Shown one piece after another: positions 46,814 through 57,018 of a stretch of 64,000 nucleotides of DNA. Source of the stretch: Acetobacter indonesiensis (GTDB lineage Bacteria; Pseudomonadota; Alphaproteobacteria; Acetobacterales; Acetobacteraceae); assembly GCF_000963945.1 (NCBI RefSeq), contig NZ_BAMW01000057.1, forward strand, positions 62,001-126,000. Reading direction: 5' to 3'. A model generated the notes under the pieces. The model was not told the DNA's origin and made no database searches. It saw only the letters and a list, made by a program, of their open reading frames with translations. Within the stretch, counting starts at the first letter, position 1; every line of letters starts with the position of its first letter. The position numbers were made by a program, and so were the translations under genes.

Positions 46814-46842
46814 TTTCAAATGACTCCGGATTGACTCCGGAA
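46814..46842 (+). repeat. 29-bp direct repeat, right copy
   Basis: Identical to 34685-34713, same orientation, 49 bp inside attR. Contains two TGACTCCGGA units. Confidence 0.9.
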
Positions 46843-46891
46843 GACTGGCGGGTGAGGCACCCCGAAGTCTAAAAACCACCTAAGTCTTTGA

Positions 46892-46973
<82 letters not shown>

Positions 46974-47039
46974 TTACAGTCTAATTGACTGAAGTGAGGG
47001 GTTTTTATCACCCCTTTTTATAAAACACAAGCCTGAAAA

Positions 47040-47954
47040 TTATGTTTTCAGGCGAGCCAGAACATCATCTAGCTGATCCAGGCTTTTATAATGAATCTCT
47101 AGAGAACCACCTTTGCGCCCATCAAAATTAACCTTAACCCGTAACCCCAGCCGGGTTGCCAGATCGCGTTCAAGGGCAGCTATTTCAGGGTCACGCGCTT
47201 TTTTGGCGGTCTCTGTTTTTTGCGGTTTTTTCTTTTCTTCTAAAGCAGCCTGAACAAGCACTTCAGTCTGTCTGACCGACAGGCCTTTGGTCAGCACGTC
47301 ATGCGCAGCTGCAACGGGGTCTGGATGAGCCAGAAGAGCGCGTGCATGGCCTGCTGACAGTGCCCCGCTCCCTACCGCCTTTCGCACAGAATCCGGCAAC
47401 CGGAGCAGCCGCAATGTATTCGCAACGTGCGGCCGTGATTTACCGATAGCCTGCGCCAGTTCGTCTTGCGTCAGGTTATAATCTTCCATCAAACGACTGA
47501 AACCTTCAGCCTCTTCGATAGCATTCAGGTCTGCACGCTGAAGGTTTTCAACCAAAGCCGCAGCCATGGCATCAACTTCATCCAGATCGCGCACCAGAAC
47601 AGGGACAGTGTGGCACTGGGCTAATTGGGCAGCCCGCCAGCGACGTTCACCTGCAATAATCTGGTAATGGTCTTTTTTATCAGGATCAGGCCGGACCAGA
47701 ATGGGCTGCAGAATACCACGGGCACGAATTGAGTCGGCCAGTTCCTGCAACGCCGCTGGCTCCATGTCCTGACGTGGCTGAAAAGGCCCTGGGGCGAGAA
47801 CTTCGACAGGTAATGTGCTGGCAGGGGCACTCGTCAGGCCTGTTTTTACGGACGCAGTGCCAGATGTGTTTTCAACCGTAGCAGGAGCCGTATCGCCCAA
47901 CAGCGCGGCAAGACCACGCCCAAGCTTGGGGCGGGCAGCAGGTTTACGTGCCAT
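47040..47954 (-). CDS. parB: Chromosome partitioning protein ParB
   Basis: The 304-aa protein starts with the GRGLAALLGD motif that contacts ParA, then the N-terminal CTPase domain with LAPGPFQPRQDMEPAALQELADSIRARGILQPILVRP and the GERRWRAAQLA box, a central helix-turn-helix that reads parS (LTQDELAQAIGKSRPHVANTLRLLRLP) and a C-terminal dimerisation domain. It loads as a clamp at parS and segregates the origin with ParA. Two perfect parS sites lie in the same operon. Confidence 0.96.
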   Translation of the reverse strand: MARKPAARPKLGRGLAALLGDTAPATVENTSGTASVKTGLTSAPASTLPVEVLAPGPFQPRQDMEPAALQELADSIRARGILQPILVRPDPDKKDHYQIIAGERRWRAAQLAQCHTVPVLVRDLDEVDAMAAALVENLQRADLNAIEEAEGFSRLMEDYNLTQDELAQAIGKSRPHVANTLRLLRLPDSVRKAVGSGALSAGHARALLAHPDPVAAAHDVLTKGLSVRQTEVLVQAALEEKKKPQKTETAKKARDPEIAALERDLATRLGLRVKVNFDGRKGGSLEIHYKSLDQLDDVLARLKT

Positions 47955-47956
47955 GC

Positions 47957-48754
47957 TTACGATGTTCTCCTCTTGATTTCTTCAGCCAAGGCACGGTAGG
48001 ACGCCGCACCGCTTGCCTTTGGATCATACACCATTACAGGCTGACCGTGACTTTGTGCTTCCGAAATACGGATATTTCGCGGGATTAGCGTTTCCAGCAC
48101 ATCATTGCCAAAGAAGCTACGTGCATCGGCAGCAACCAGTTCTGACAGGTTGTTACGCCGATCATACATGGTCAGAGCAATACCCGTCATTTTTAGCGAA
48201 GGATTAAGCTTTTTCCGCACACGATCAATCGTCTTAACCAAGTGCCCCAGCCCTTCCAGCGCAAAAAATTCACACTGGAGCGGAGCCAGAACACCATCAG
48301 CCGCAACAAGCGCGTTCAAGGTCAGCAGACTTAAGCTTGGTGGACAATCTATGATGACGTAATCGGTTGTTTTTGTCAGAGGCTCTAACGCCGTGCGTAA
48401 CCGGTTTTCACGCCCGTCTGCATCCACCAGTTCAATTTCAGCCCCGACCAGTTCCGTATTGGCGGCAATCACAGAAAGGCCATCAATCTCTGTTGGTTGA
48501 AGTAAATCTTCTGCTGGCTTTTCATGCATTAGCAGCGCATATGCGCCACCCTGCCGTGCATTATAAGCCACACCTACACCAGTCGATGCATTTCCCTGCG
48601 GGTCCATATCAAGCAGAACGACGCGAGCACCATCTTCCGCCAAAGCAGACGCCACGTTGATAGCTGTTGTGGTTTTACCCACGCCACCTTTCTGGTTGGC
48701 AACAGCCAGAACAAAACATTTTTTTGCTTTTTTATCAGTCTTAGACACGTTCAA
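47957..48754 (-). CDS. parA: Chromosome partitioning ATPase ParA
   Basis: The 265-aa ATPase has the deviant Walker [13 protein letters not shown] near residue 20, the Walker A' [11 protein letters not shown] and Walker [19 protein letters not shown]. It drives origin movement by gradient formation on the nucleoid together with ParB. Its start overlaps the end of rsmG, and parB follows after 2 bp, making a tight operon. Confidence 0.96.
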   Translation of the reverse strand: MNVSKTDKKAKKCFVLAVANQKGGVGKTTTAINVASALAEDGARVVLLDMDPQGNASTGVGVAYNARQGGAYALLMHEKPAEDLLQPTEIDGLSVIAANTELVGAEIELVDADGRENRLRTALEPLTKTTDYVIIDCPPSLSLLTLNALVAADGVLAPLQCEFFALEGLGHLVKTIDRVRKKLNPSLKMTGIALTMYDRRNNLSELVAADARSFFGNDVLETLIPRNIRISEAQSHGQPVMVYDPKASGAASYRALAEEIKRRTS

Positions 48755-49331
48755 GATTGCTCACTTCAAGAATCACACCATCATGGCTTGTCACACTGGG
48801 ATGAATAGAAACATCCATGTGCCAGTTGCGTCTTGCCTCGGTCAACTCATCTTCGGCCTGCTGGCCCTTCAAAAAAACAGCTTTGCCACCTTTTGCAAGA
48901 AATGGAGCAGTCCATTCCAGCAGTTTGGGAAGCGCTGCCAATGCGCGGGCGGTTACGACCGGGGCCGGCTCCACCTTGGCCTGCTCTATCCGCTCAGCCA
49001 CAACGGTTATCGGTGCCTGTGTAACACGCGCAGCTTCTCGCAGAAATGCGGCTTTGCGCTGGTCTGCTTCAATAAGCGTTCCGGGCACGTTGGTTGCTAT
49101 TGCTGTAATCACGCCCGGAAAGCCACCGCCAGAACCAAGATCAATAAAGGCCGAGGCCCCTTCAACCAAAGGAGCAATTTGCAGACTATCACGCACATGC
49201 CGTTCCCACACGTGTGCCATATCCCGGCTGGAAACCAAGTTTATCCGGGGGTTCCATTTCTCCAGCAGGGTAACAAACGCTTGCAGTCGCTCTTGTGTTT
49301 CACGTGAAACAATGGGGATTAGATCAACCAT
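48741..49331 (-). CDS. rsmG: 16S rRNA (guanine527-N7)-methyltransferase
   Basis: The 196-aa enzyme has the SAM-binding motif [17 protein letters not shown] (about 68-84) preceded by [22 protein letters not shown], and the motif [20 protein letters not shown]. It methylates G527 of 16S rRNA. It is shorter than E. coli RsmG but complete. A perfect parS lies in its 5' coding part. Confidence 0.94.
   Translation of the reverse strand: MVDLIPIVSRETQERLQAFVTLLEKWNPRINLVSSRDMAHVWERHVRDSLQIAPLVEGASAFIDLGSGGGFPGVITAIATNVPGTLIEADQRKAAFLREAARVTQAPITVVAERIEQAKVEPAPVVTARALAALPKLLEWTAPFLAKGGKAVFLKGQQAEDELTEARRNWHMDVSIHPSVTSHDGVILEVSNLERV
49296..49311. promoter_or_regulatory. parS site within rsmG
   Basis: TGTTTCACGTGAAACA, a perfect 16-bp palindrome identical to the conserved parS consensus, about 20 bp inside the rsmG start. 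Confidence 0.95.
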
Positions 49332-49333
49332 AA

Positions 49334-51202
49334 TCAGTGCGCCACACGCTGCCGAACATGCGCCAGAATAGCAACCAAAGCAGATGGTGTTATTCCGGGA
49401 ATTCTTTGTGCTGAACTGAAGTTTTCAGGTTTTGATTTTTCAAGTCGTTCCTTCATTTCAGCACTCAACCCCCCAATAGCGCTAAAATCCAGACCCGCAG
49501 GAAAACGGATTTCGCTCTCGGCTTCCAACTGCTTTATTTCACGGCGTTGCCTCACCAGATAGCCCTTATAGCGGGCTTCCGTGCTGACATAATGCCGCAC
49601 TCTTTCAGAGGCTGAAAAATACCAAGGGGCCAGTTTAGAAATCACCTCATCACTTACGCCATACCCCAGAACTTCAAGCAGCGTCCGGCGGCGTCCATCC
49701 TGTGATACTTTAACACCTGATTGAGCCAGCACATTAGTCTGCCAGCTTTCGTGTTCTGCACGTTCTGAAACATCTTTGATTTCAGAACAATCTTTTTCAA
49801 AAACTGCTTTGCGTTCAGCACCAATGCACCCCCAGTCTATACCCAACTGTGTAAGACGCATATCCGCATTATCGGCCCGAAGCGTTAGCCGGTATTCAGC
49901 GCGGGAAGTAAACATACGATACGGCTCACTGACGCCCTGCGTTGTCAGGTCATCTACCATCACGCCAATATAGGCCTTGCCTCTGTCCAAACTGACGGGC
50001 TGCTGCCCGCCTGCCCGCCTTGCTGCGTTGAGACCTGCCAGAAGCCCCTGTGCGCCTGCTTCCTCATACCCAGTGGTACCATTAATCTGGCCAGCGAGAA
50101 ACAGATTGGGGCACTTTCGCAACTCGAGAGACGTGGTCAGTTCTCGTGGGTCCACATAGTCATATTCAACCGCATACCCCGGCTGCGCAATGACAGCATG
50201 TTCCAGCCCTGCAATGGTATTGATCATCTGCTGCTGCACATCTGCGGGCAGACTGGTTGAAATCCCATTCGGGTAAATCAGATGGCCACCGTCATGGTCT
50301 GGCAATGCTTCAGGCTCAAGGAAGATCTGGTGCCCGGTTTTTTCAGAAAAACGAACGACCTTGTCTTCGATAGATGGGCAGTAGCGCGGCCCTCTGCCTG
50401 AAATAGCCCCCCCGTAAACAGCAGAAAGATGCAGATATTTATTGATAATATCATGCGTTTTCTGGTTTGTTGACGTGATGCCACAGACCAATTGCGGGTT
50501 TGTGATTTCTTTGGTCAGCCGACTGAAGGGTTCAGGATGAACATCCCCTTTGTCTTCAGCCAAAGAGGCCCAGTCGATACTGTCTTTAACAAGACGCGCA
50601 GGCGTGCCCGTTTTCAAACGCCCCGTGGTCAAACCAAGTGACTTGAGCCGCTTCGCCAAAGCGATAGCCGGTTGCTCCCCCACGCGCCCCGCTGGTCGTG
50701 ACTCGTGGCCAATATGAATGACGCCATCAAGAAAAGTGCCTGTGGTCAACACAACTGCACCAGCATGGTAGGTGGTACCATCTTCACAAACCACACCCTG
50801 GACTGACCCATCGGCCCCACAGAGTAAATCACCGGCAGCACCTTCTGCGCACTCAAGATTAGGCGTTTCAGCCAGAAGATCCTGAATTGCCTGCTTGTAG
50901 AGCATCCGGTCTGCCTGTGCCCGGGGCCCCTGTACCGCAGGGCCTTTAGACCGATTAAGCAGTTTGAAATGAATCCCTGCACGGTCCGCTGCACGGCCCA
51001 TCAGCCCATCTAGCGCATCAATTTCGCGCACCAGATGGCCTTTGCCTATCCCACCAATAGCGGGATTACATGACATGGCCCCGACAGTGCTTTTGTGATG
51101 CGTCAGCAAAAGTGTACGGGCGCCACAACGCGCAGCAGCAGCAGCAGCTTCACACCCTGCATGCCCACCTCCGACAACAATCACATCAAAAAAACGGTCC
51201 AT
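49334..51202 (-). CDS. mnmG: tRNA uridine-5-carboxymethylaminomethyl modification enzyme MnmG
   Basis: The 622-aa flavoprotein has the FAD motif [21 protein letters not shown] at the N-terminus, [21 protein letters not shown] and the second dinucleotide region [19 protein letters not shown]. The C-terminal helical domain ends in [16 protein letters not shown]. With MnmE it modifies U34 of tRNAs reading NNR/split-box codons. Standard length; mnmE lies 21 bp upstream in the same operon. Confidence 0.96.
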   Translation of the reverse strand: MDRFFDVIVVGGGHAGCEAAAAAARCGARTLLLTHHKSTVGAMSCNPAIGGIGKGHLVREIDALDGLMGRAADRAGIHFKLLNRSKGPAVQGPRAQADRMLYKQAIQDLLAETPNLECAEGAAGDLLCGADGSVQGVVCEDGTTYHAGAVVLTTGTFLDGVIHIGHESRPAGRVGEQPAIALAKRLKSLGLTTGRLKTGTPARLVKDSIDWASLAEDKGDVHPEPFSRLTKEITNPQLVCGITSTNQKTHDIINKYLHLSAVYGGAISGRGPRYCPSIEDKVVRFSEKTGHQIFLEPEALPDHDGGHLIYPNGISTSLPADVQQQMINTIAGLEHAVIAQPGYAVEYDYVDPRELTTSLELRKCPNLFLAGQINGTTGYEEAGAQGLLAGLNAARRAGGQQPVSLDRGKAYIGVMVDDLTTQGVSEPYRMFTSRAEYRLTLRADNADMRLTQLGIDWGCIGAERKAVFEKDCSEIKDVSERAEHESWQTNVLAQSGVKVSQDGRRRTLLEVLGYGVSDEVISKLAPWYFSASERVRHYVSTEARYKGYLVRQRREIKQLEAESEIRFPAGLDFSAIGGLSAEMKERLEKSKPENFSSAQRIPGITPSALVAILAHVRQRVAH

Positions 51203-51223
51203 TATACCATGACCTTTTGAAAC

Positions 51224-52546
51224 TTACTTCCCAATACAAAACTGTCCGAACACAGCATCCAGCAGATCTTCTACCCCTACATGCCCTGTCAGCCTTCCGA
51301 GTGCCCGCATGGCCAGCCGGAGTTCTTCACCCCTCATTTCAGGCCAATCCTGCTGCAATGCAGCCTCAAGACAGGCACAAGCCTCCTGCACGCCGGCTTT
51401 GTGGCGTGCCCTCGTCAGAAGCGGCGCACCGAAAGAAGATCGGGCAGTCAAACTCTCCACTTTCTGTTCAAGCAGCTTTTTAAGGGCACTTAACCCCTCG
51501 CCTGACCGCACACTGACAGGAATGACAGGTGTATCTAACACTTTTGCCGGCACAGACCCAAGGTCTGTTTTATTACCAATGAGGATAGCATTCGGAAAAA
51601 CGTCTTCTGGCACGTTTTGGGCCGCGAACATTTGCAGCACACAGTCTGCATGTTTCACGTGAAACAGAGCGCGCTTTACGCCTTCAGCCTCAATTTCATC
51701 CTCAGTTTCCCGCATCCCGGCTGTATCAATAAATGTAACCCGGACACCAGCAAGACTGCCATTGACCTCAATGGCATCACGCGTTGTGCCCGCAACCGGG
51801 GAAACAATGGCAGCATCTCTATCCGCCAGCCAGTTCAACAGGCTTGATTTACCCGCATTTGGTGGCCCAACAATGGCAAACACAACACCACGGCGGATGC
51901 GCTCACCCCGTTCACCTTCCTGAATATGGGATTGCATAGCCTCAATAAGCGCAGATATTTCATCCAGAAGACCCTGTTCAACCTCAGGCGGTAAATCTTC
52001 GTCTGGAAAATCAATCAGGGCTTCCTGATGCGCCAATACCCGTTTAAGACGCTCTGCCCATGCCCCATACAATCGGCTTAATGCACCATCGGTCTGCGCT
52101 AAAGCCAGCTTTCTCTGGCTTTCAGTTTCCGCCTCTATCAGATCTGAAATGCCTTCTGCTTCGACCAGATCCATACGCCCATTTGTAAAGGCCCGGCGCG
52201 TAAACTCACCGGGTTCTGCGGGCCGCGCCCCCGCTTCCACCAAAGCATTTGCAACGGCTTGTATGACTGCCGGCCCCGCGTGCAGATGAAGTTCAAACCC
52301 ATCTTCACCCGTATAACTCTTGGGCCCCGGGAACCATAATACCAGTGCCTCATCAAGCAGGTTATCCTGCGTTCTGGCGTCCTGCCATACAGACCGTAAC
52401 GCGGCCTTACGGGCTGGTGGTAATTTGCCACACAGACGCTGCAAAATATCGGCACTGCCAGAACCACTCACACGCATGATAGCAATTGCAGCGCGGCCCA
52501 GACCCGTTGAAAGAGCAAAAATGGTCTCTCCATTATGGTGGTCCAT
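51224..52546 (-). CDS. mnmE: tRNA modification GTPase MnmE
   Basis: The 440-aa GTPase has the N-terminal folate-binding domain ([22 protein letters not shown] and the [16 protein letters not shown] region), the G domain with G1 [13 protein letters not shown]3 DTAGMRE and the NKTD motif, and the closing CIGK motif whose Cys is conserved. I start at ATG 52546; a TTG at 52567 would add seven lysine-rich residues, which is unlikely. First gene of the operon ending with parB. A parS lies inside. Confidence 0.95.
   Translation of the reverse strand: MDHHNGETIFALSTGLGRAAIAIMRVSGSGSADILQRLCGKLPPARKAALRSVWQDARTQDNLLDEALVLWFPGPKSYTGEDGFELHLHAGPAVIQAVANALVEAGARPAEPGEFTRRAFTNGRMDLVEAEGISDLIEAETESQRKLALAQTDGALSRLYGAWAERLKRVLAHQEALIDFPDEDLPPEVEQGLLDEISALIEAMQSHIQEGERGERIRRGVVFAIVGPPNAGKSSLLNWLADRDAAIVSPVAGTTRDAIEVNGSLAGVRVTFIDTAGMRETEDEIEAEGVKRALFHVKHADCVLQMFAAQNVPEDVFPNAILIGNKTDLGSVPAKVLDTPVIPVSVRSGEGLSALKKLLEQKVESLTARSSFGAPLLTRARHKAGVQEACACLEAALQQDWPEMRGEELRLAMRALGRLTGHVGVEDLLDAVFGQFCIGK
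51651..51666. promoter_or_regulatory. parS site within mnmE
   Basis: A second perfect TGTTTCACGTGAAACA palindrome, 2.4 kb from the first, inside the GTPase-domain coding region. Confidence 0.95.
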
Positions 52547-52787
52547 GTGTTTTTTCTCTTTCCTCAAACTCTGTCCGGGTCCCTAATCTCTGGGATTTGC
52601 GATGATATGGTTTTGGTAAGCCACCATTCAACGGAGATAGACCGCTTTCTAAAACAGAATATCCCTAAGACGTAGCCTTAAATTACACCGTAGCAGAGGG
52701 AAGAGTCTCGGTTTGAGCATGACAAGCCATGTGCCCACGCGCATACTGGCAGCACGTTTTGAAAACCTGACACCATGAAAGCCTTCC

Positions 52788-53246
52788 ATGCCACAGCTTT
52801 CCCTTCACTCTCCCCTCGGGCCGCTTACCCTTTCAGAAGAAGACGGAAAAATAATTTCTCTTGATTGGGGATGGGGACGTGACCAGACAGAAACGCCTCT
52901 TTTGTGTGAAGCACGGGATTGGCTGGACAAATGGTTTGATGACCCCAAAGCCGTCGGGGCCTTTCCCTTTCCGCTAGAACCGTTTGGCACGGCGTATCAG
53001 AAAAAAGTGTGGGATGCACTTTGCGCCATTCCGGTTGGAAGCATTACCACCTATCAGGCACTGGCACAGAAAGTCGGTGGCAGCCCACGCTCCATCGGGC
53101 AAGCTGTTGGGCGTAATCCCATCCCTATTCTTATCCCTTGCCACCGTGTTGTGGCGCAAAGAGGACTTGGCGGATATTCGGGAGATGGCGGCATTGATGA
53201 CAAACGCTGGCTTCTGAATCTAGAGGAAGCCCCACTCGCCCTTTGA
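52788..53246 (+). CDS. ogt: Methylated-DNA--protein-cysteine methyltransferase
   Basis: The 152-aa protein has the active-site motif PCHRV at 117-121 (acceptor Cys118) with the preceding GTAYQKKVWDALCAIPVGSITTYQALAQKVGGSPRSIGQAVGRNP recognition helix region. It repairs O6-alkylguanine by suicidal transfer of the alkyl group. There is no Ada regulatory domain. A terminator follows. Confidence 0.93.
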   Translation: MPQLSLHSPLGPLTLSEEDGKIISLDWGWGRDQTETPLLCEARDWLDKWFDDPKAVGAFPFPLEPFGTAYQKKVWDALCAIPVGSITTYQALAQKVGGSPRSIGQAVGRNPIPILIPCHRVVAQRGLGGYSGDGGIDDKRWLLNLEEAPLAL

Positions 53247-53260
53247 GCTAAAGGGCCAAC

Positions 53261-53286
53261 CCAGCAGGAAAGTATTTTCCTGCTGG
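53261..53286. terminator. Terminator between ogt and M1 peptidase
   Basis: Arms CCAGCAGGAAA (53261-53271) and TTTCCTGCTGG (53276-53286) with a 4-nt loop, between convergent genes. Confidence 0.8.
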
Positions 53287-53300
53287 TGAACAATTATAGA

Positions 53301-55457
53301 TCAGTGTGAAGGTACGGCCGGAACACTCACTGCATTTTTTCCATCATCCTGTGTGGCCGCATTATCTGCCTTAACATCCAGACTATTATCCGCCCGATTA
53401 ATATCGGGAATTTTATGGTCAGGGTCTAGCACAACAGATTTTACCGGCTGTTTGCCCGGTATATGAAGCGTAACGTCATTTTTCTGATACCATGTCTCGG
53501 TGGGGATTATGACCCGAGCCGAGCTTCCATCTATCCACGTCACTGCAAGAACTACCGGCAAAGGCAGCCATCCTTTGTTTGTCACATGCACCAGAGCCCC
53601 CTTCGCAGGGTTATTTTTGACGTAGGAAATAGACTGGACAGCATAATCTGGCCCCCAGTTTTTGAAATACCATCCACGCCAGAACCACGACAGATTTTCT
53701 CCGCCTTCACTCTCCATTACACGAAAGAAGTCAGACGGCGTTGGATGCTTAAAGGCCCATAACGCGATATAACGCTTAAAAGCACGATCAAATCGATCCG
53801 GGCCCAATATCTGCTCCCGCAGGATTTGCAGCCCGTAAGCCCCCTTAAAATACGTCACAGGGTGGCGGTATTTTTCAGGCACCAAATCCGCTTCCGTCAT
53901 GAGCGAGGGCGCTGCCGCATCTTTCAGAACCGGGACAATATCATCTGCCGGTCGTCCGGTCTGCGGGGCAAACTCCACGTCTTTTTTAGGGGCGAACTCG
54001 CCATGATTAAAGTGATCAGAGGCATAGGCATCAATAAACGTATTGAACCCTTCATCCATAAACGCATGGCGGCGTTCATTAGAGCCAACAATCATGGGAA
54101 ACCAGCCATGCCCCAACTCGTGCGTAGTGACCCAGAATAATTCAGAATTGGCATCCTCTTTGCCGTCAAAAACAATGCCGGGATATTCCATCGCAGCACC
54201 ATGACCACCGACATTGATGGCATTCGGCCATGGGTATGGGTACCATTTTCCTGAAAAATACTCGATTGCGTGCTTCACATACTCTGTCGAACGGTCCCAC
54301 TTATTAGCCCCTGTTGCTTCAGCAGGATAAACTGACATAGCCAGCCTTGGGCTTGGGTTTTTGGCATTACCGTCTTCCAACGGGGGAAGATCAAGCTTTG
54401 CGGCATCCCACAGCAATGCAGGCGATGCCACAAAAGCAACATCGCGCGTGTTGTTCATATGAAAGCGCCAGGTTTGGGTGCCGTTCTGTATCTGGCCCAC
54501 AATTGCTTTCACATCCGCTGCACTGCGAATTTGGACACGTGTTTCGCTTTTTGCAGCATCTGCAAGACGATTTCGCTCCTGCGTGGTCAGCACTTCCTGC
54601 GGGTTTGTCAGCGCACCACTTCCTACAACCAGAAAGCCCTTTGGCACCGTTACGCTGTAATCAATGTCTCCGTAATCCAGATAGAATTCCTGCCCCAGAT
54701 AGGGGGATGTATCCCACCCCCTTACGTCATCATAAACGGCCATACGGGGATAAAACTGAGCAATTTCATAGACCTCCCCATCTTTGTCCTGACTATAAGC
54801 CGTACGACCACCCCATTCAGGCGGAATAGCGTAATGCCATGTAATTTTAAGGGCTGTTTTCCCCCCTTTTGCCGAAAGGTCTCTGGGTAAGGCCACCAAC
54901 ATACGGGTATCTGACAGTGTGGGTGTAAGGGTCGTATCTTTGCCATTTGTCAGCACAGAGACAGAATCAATCACCATCCCACCCGTATGATTACGCAACC
55001 ATCTGGGCGTCGCAAAGGACGCACGCGCCCCCAGCGCATACAGGTTCTGGTCAAGCTGTATCCATAAAGATGGAAGCGCATCCGGGCTGTTATTCGTATA
55101 TGTCAGCGTTTCCTGGCCAGACAGAACATGCGTAGCAGGATCAATCTTCACCTGAATTGTATAATCAGCTTTATTTTTCCATGCGGCTGGACCAGGGGCA
55201 CCATTGGACGAGTGATAAACATTTACCGGCTGCGGGTAAGAAAGCGGTGCAAATATTTCTCTGGGGTCTGGCTTAGCTGCATAGGCAGATGTTATGGCGC
55301 TTCCTGACATAAGAACTACGGAAAAACAGAGAGATAAAAACTTCTTTTTTTCTTTCTTATAGAAACATCCAGAGAGAGGATTTGAAAAATGCGACACGCT
55401 TGTTCCCCATAACACCAGTTCTTTTTCAATCCGGTATCGTAACTCAATTTCTGGCAT
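53301..55457 (-). CDS. Exported M1-family zinc metallopeptidase
   Basis: The 718-codon frame contains the M1 zinc motif HELGH at about 446-450 with the downstream Glu in FMDEGFNTF, and the exopeptidase-type MEYPG just before it (GxMEx variant). A hydrophobic signal-like segment (FLSLCFSVVLMSGSAITSAYAA, about 40-61) suggests periplasmic location. The first 35-40 codons are unlikely as a signal sequence, so translation may begin later, for instance at an in-frame GTG near 55397. It should trim peptides. A Pro/Asp-rich tail follows the ARM-like C-terminal region. Confidence 0.88.
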   Translation of the reverse strand: MPEIELRYRIEKELVLWGTSVSHFSNPLSGCFYKKEKKKFLSLCFSVVLMSGSAITSAYAAKPDPREIFAPLSYPQPVNVYHSSNGAPGPAAWKNKADYTIQVKIDPATHVLSGQETLTYTNNSPDALPSLWIQLDQNLYALGARASFATPRWLRNHTGGMVIDSVSVLTNGKDTTLTPTLSDTRMLVALPRDLSAKGGKTALKITWHYAIPPEWGGRTAYSQDKDGEVYEIAQFYPRMAVYDDVRGWDTSPYLGQEFYLDYGDIDYSVTVPKGFLVVGSGALTNPQEVLTTQERNRLADAAKSETRVQIRSAADVKAIVGQIQNGTQTWRFHMNNTRDVAFVASPALLWDAAKLDLPPLEDGNAKNPSPRLAMSVYPAEATGANKWDRSTEYVKHAIEYFSGKWYPYPWPNAINVGGHGAAMEYPGIVFDGKEDANSELFWVTTHELGHGWFPMIVGSNERRHAFMDEGFNTFIDAYASDHFNHGEFAPKKDVEFAPQTGRPADDIVPVLKDAAAPSLMTEADLVPEKYRHPVTYFKGAYGLQILREQILGPDRFDRAFKRYIALWAFKHPTPSDFFRVMESEGGENLSWFWRGWYFKNWGPDYAVQSISYVKNNPAKGALVHVTNKGWLPLPVVLAVTWIDGSSARVIIPTETWYQKNDVTLHIPGKQPVKSVVLDPDHKIPDINRADNSLDVKADNAATQDDGKNAVSVPAVPSH

Positions 55458-55470
55458 TTCAAAACAAAGA

Positions 55471-55500
55471 AGGGAGAAAAGGTTTCAGCCTTTTCTCCCT
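55471..55500 (-). terminator. Terminator of the Gly-rich protein gene
   Basis: AGGGAGAAAAGG (55471-55482) pairs perfectly with CCTTTTCTCCCT (55489-55500), 6-nt loop; on the minus strand it is followed by TCTTTGTTTTG and lies 31 bp beyond the stop at 55532. Confidence 0.75.
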
Positions 55501-55531
55501 CGTACACTCCTTAAAGAATATCTTTATAATG

Positions 55532-56341
55532 TCAGCGTTTATCGCAACTTTCAGTCAAGGAATTGAAGAAGCGCCCAGCACTGCAATGCACAACATCTGA
55601 CTGCTTCCCTGTTTGTGGAGCGGCATTATATGCTGGTGGCTGCTGGTAAGATGAATAAACCGGCTGAGATGCAGGCTGCGCCGAAGGGGAATAATAATAA
55701 CTTGGCGGTGCATAGATGGTGGGGTCTTCATACCCGTCATCCGCACTGGATGCGGCAACAGCACTGCCTACAGCAAGGCCAAGGGCAGACCCGAAAACGA
55801 AGGGAGCTCCCCAGCCCCAACCCCAACCACCGCCAGCATAAGGGCCTGCACCCCATCCCCAACCGGGATAACCCCAGCCCCAGTTATAGTAGGGATATCC
55901 CCAGCCACCCCAACCCCAACGAGGGCCACCACCCCAGCCAAAGCCGCGTCCGGGTCCCCAACCGCCGCCCCAGCCACCGGGACCACCCCGCCAACCGGCG
56001 CCGCGAAAGCCGCCACGGGGGCCCATACCCGGACCACCACGGAAACCACCACCAAAACTTCCGCCAGGCCGAAAACCGCCACCCCAGCCACCTCCTCGGA
56101 AGCCTCCACCGCCCGGCCCCATTCCGGGGCCTCCTCTAAAGCCGCCGCCTGGGCCACCCATACCACCACCACGGAAACCGCCACCAGGGCCGCCCATGCC
56201 TCCACCACCGTGAAAGCCACCGCCGCCTCCACCCGGACCACCACCGCCCGGATGGGCAAGGGCCTGCGAAAGAGGCACACATGCAGATGCCATAAGCAGA
56301 CATGCCGCCAGACCAGAGTGAAGTGATGCGTGCTTTTTCAT
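55532..56341 (-). CDS. Gly/Trp/Arg-rich secreted low-complexity protein
   Basis: The 269-aa protein has a signal peptide (MKKHASLHSGLAACLLMASACVPLSQALA) and then a region of about 110 residues made of GGG, GGF, RGGP and GMGG units, followed by a Trp/Tyr/Gly-rich block (WGGWGYPYYNWGWGYPGWGWG). A membrane-like segment (FVFGSALGLAVGSAVAAS) and a Pro/Ser/Tyr-rich stretch precede a Cys-containing end (VVHCSAGRFFNSLTESCDKR). GGGAGGA before ATG 56341 fixes the start. Possibly an envelope or matrix protein; function unknown. Confidence 0.8.
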   Translation of the reverse strand: MKKHASLHSGLAACLLMASACVPLSQALAHPGGGGPGGGGGGFHGGGGMGGPGGGFRGGGMGGPGGGFRGGPGMGPGGGGFRGGGWGGGFRPGGSFGGGFRGGPGMGPRGGFRGAGWRGGPGGWGGGWGPGRGFGWGGGPRWGWGGWGYPYYNWGWGYPGWGWGAGPYAGGGWGWGWGAPFVFGSALGLAVGSAVAASSADDGYEDPTIYAPPSYYYSPSAQPASQPVYSSYQQPPAYNAAPQTGKQSDVVHCSAGRFFNSLTESCDKR

Positions 56342-56849
56342 GAGTTCCTCCCGCAAGCCACATCCTGTATTTCATCCATGACTGGAGAACAGGTAGAACG
56401 TGGAGTGGTTTCCTTTTCTAAAAATGGGAATTTACGGCTGATTTTCTAGCCCACAATAGACGTCAGGCCTGTCTATTGCTCCAGAAAATAGACTTGTTCC
56501 CTCTCCTTCCGTAATTTCGCATGTTCATGCGGCAAACTCATGGCGCATAGGATATAGGAAAACGAACGCTTCTGTCTTATGACTTGCCAGAATAGCGTTT
56601 TACTTAATACCGTTTGAAATATTCCAGACACATTCCGAAAATAACGTTTTTCGTTTTTTCTTTGACGTTATGAAACCACCTGGTGATTTTATTCAGGCTC
56701 GTGGCACTTCCTAGGTCTATAAGGTATAAAGTCGGGAAGTCTATTTTCTCTAGACATATTAACGCTAAAACAAAGATGCGCCTGACATAAGGCAAGCCGC
56801 AATTAGTCACATAGCTATCTGTTTTTATTAGAATTTATTTTTGAAAAAA
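56342..56849. other. Intergenic region between Gly-rich gene and tRNA-Pro
   Basis: About 500 bp without an accepted gene. It contains the Gly-rich gene promoter and a cluster of the heptamer GTCTATT/AATAGAC at 56455-56461, 56471-56477, 56487-56493, 56739-56745, with a near copy at 56715-56721. Confidence 0.45.
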
Positions 56850-56926
56850 TGGTCGGAGTGAGAGGATTCGAACCTCCGGCCCCTGCGTCCCGAACACAGT
56901 GCTCTACCAGGCTGAGCTACACTCCG
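56850..56926 (-). tRNA. tRNA-Pro (anticodon CGG)
   Basis: 77 nt with encoded CCA. Acceptor CGGAGTG pairs with CACTCCG; anticodon loop TTCGGGA holds CGG; T-arm GGAGGTTCGAATCCTCT. Confidence 0.95.
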
Positions 56927-57018
56927 ACAGCCTTGACGGCGGCTATACCGCTCTCACGTCAATTTAGCAAGAGCAGAAACAGAATCCGTTCCCATTTCTG
57001 CCCCCTTTGCCACGGAAA

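Larger units (their letters stand above)
46017..46891. other. Right-end non-coding region of the element
   Basis: About 875 bp between resolvase and attR. It contains a terminator hairpin, the right 9-bp repeat cluster, the right 29-bp repeat and one weak ORF (plus, 46586-46834, ending inside the 29-bp repeat) that is discussed under findings. The opposing minus ORF is unsupported. Confidence 0.5.

Noticed and set aside
55615..56139. 174-aa plus ORF opposite the Gly-rich gene
   Set aside because: His/Pro/Asn/Arg-rich composition is the antisense image of the Gly/Trp repeats.
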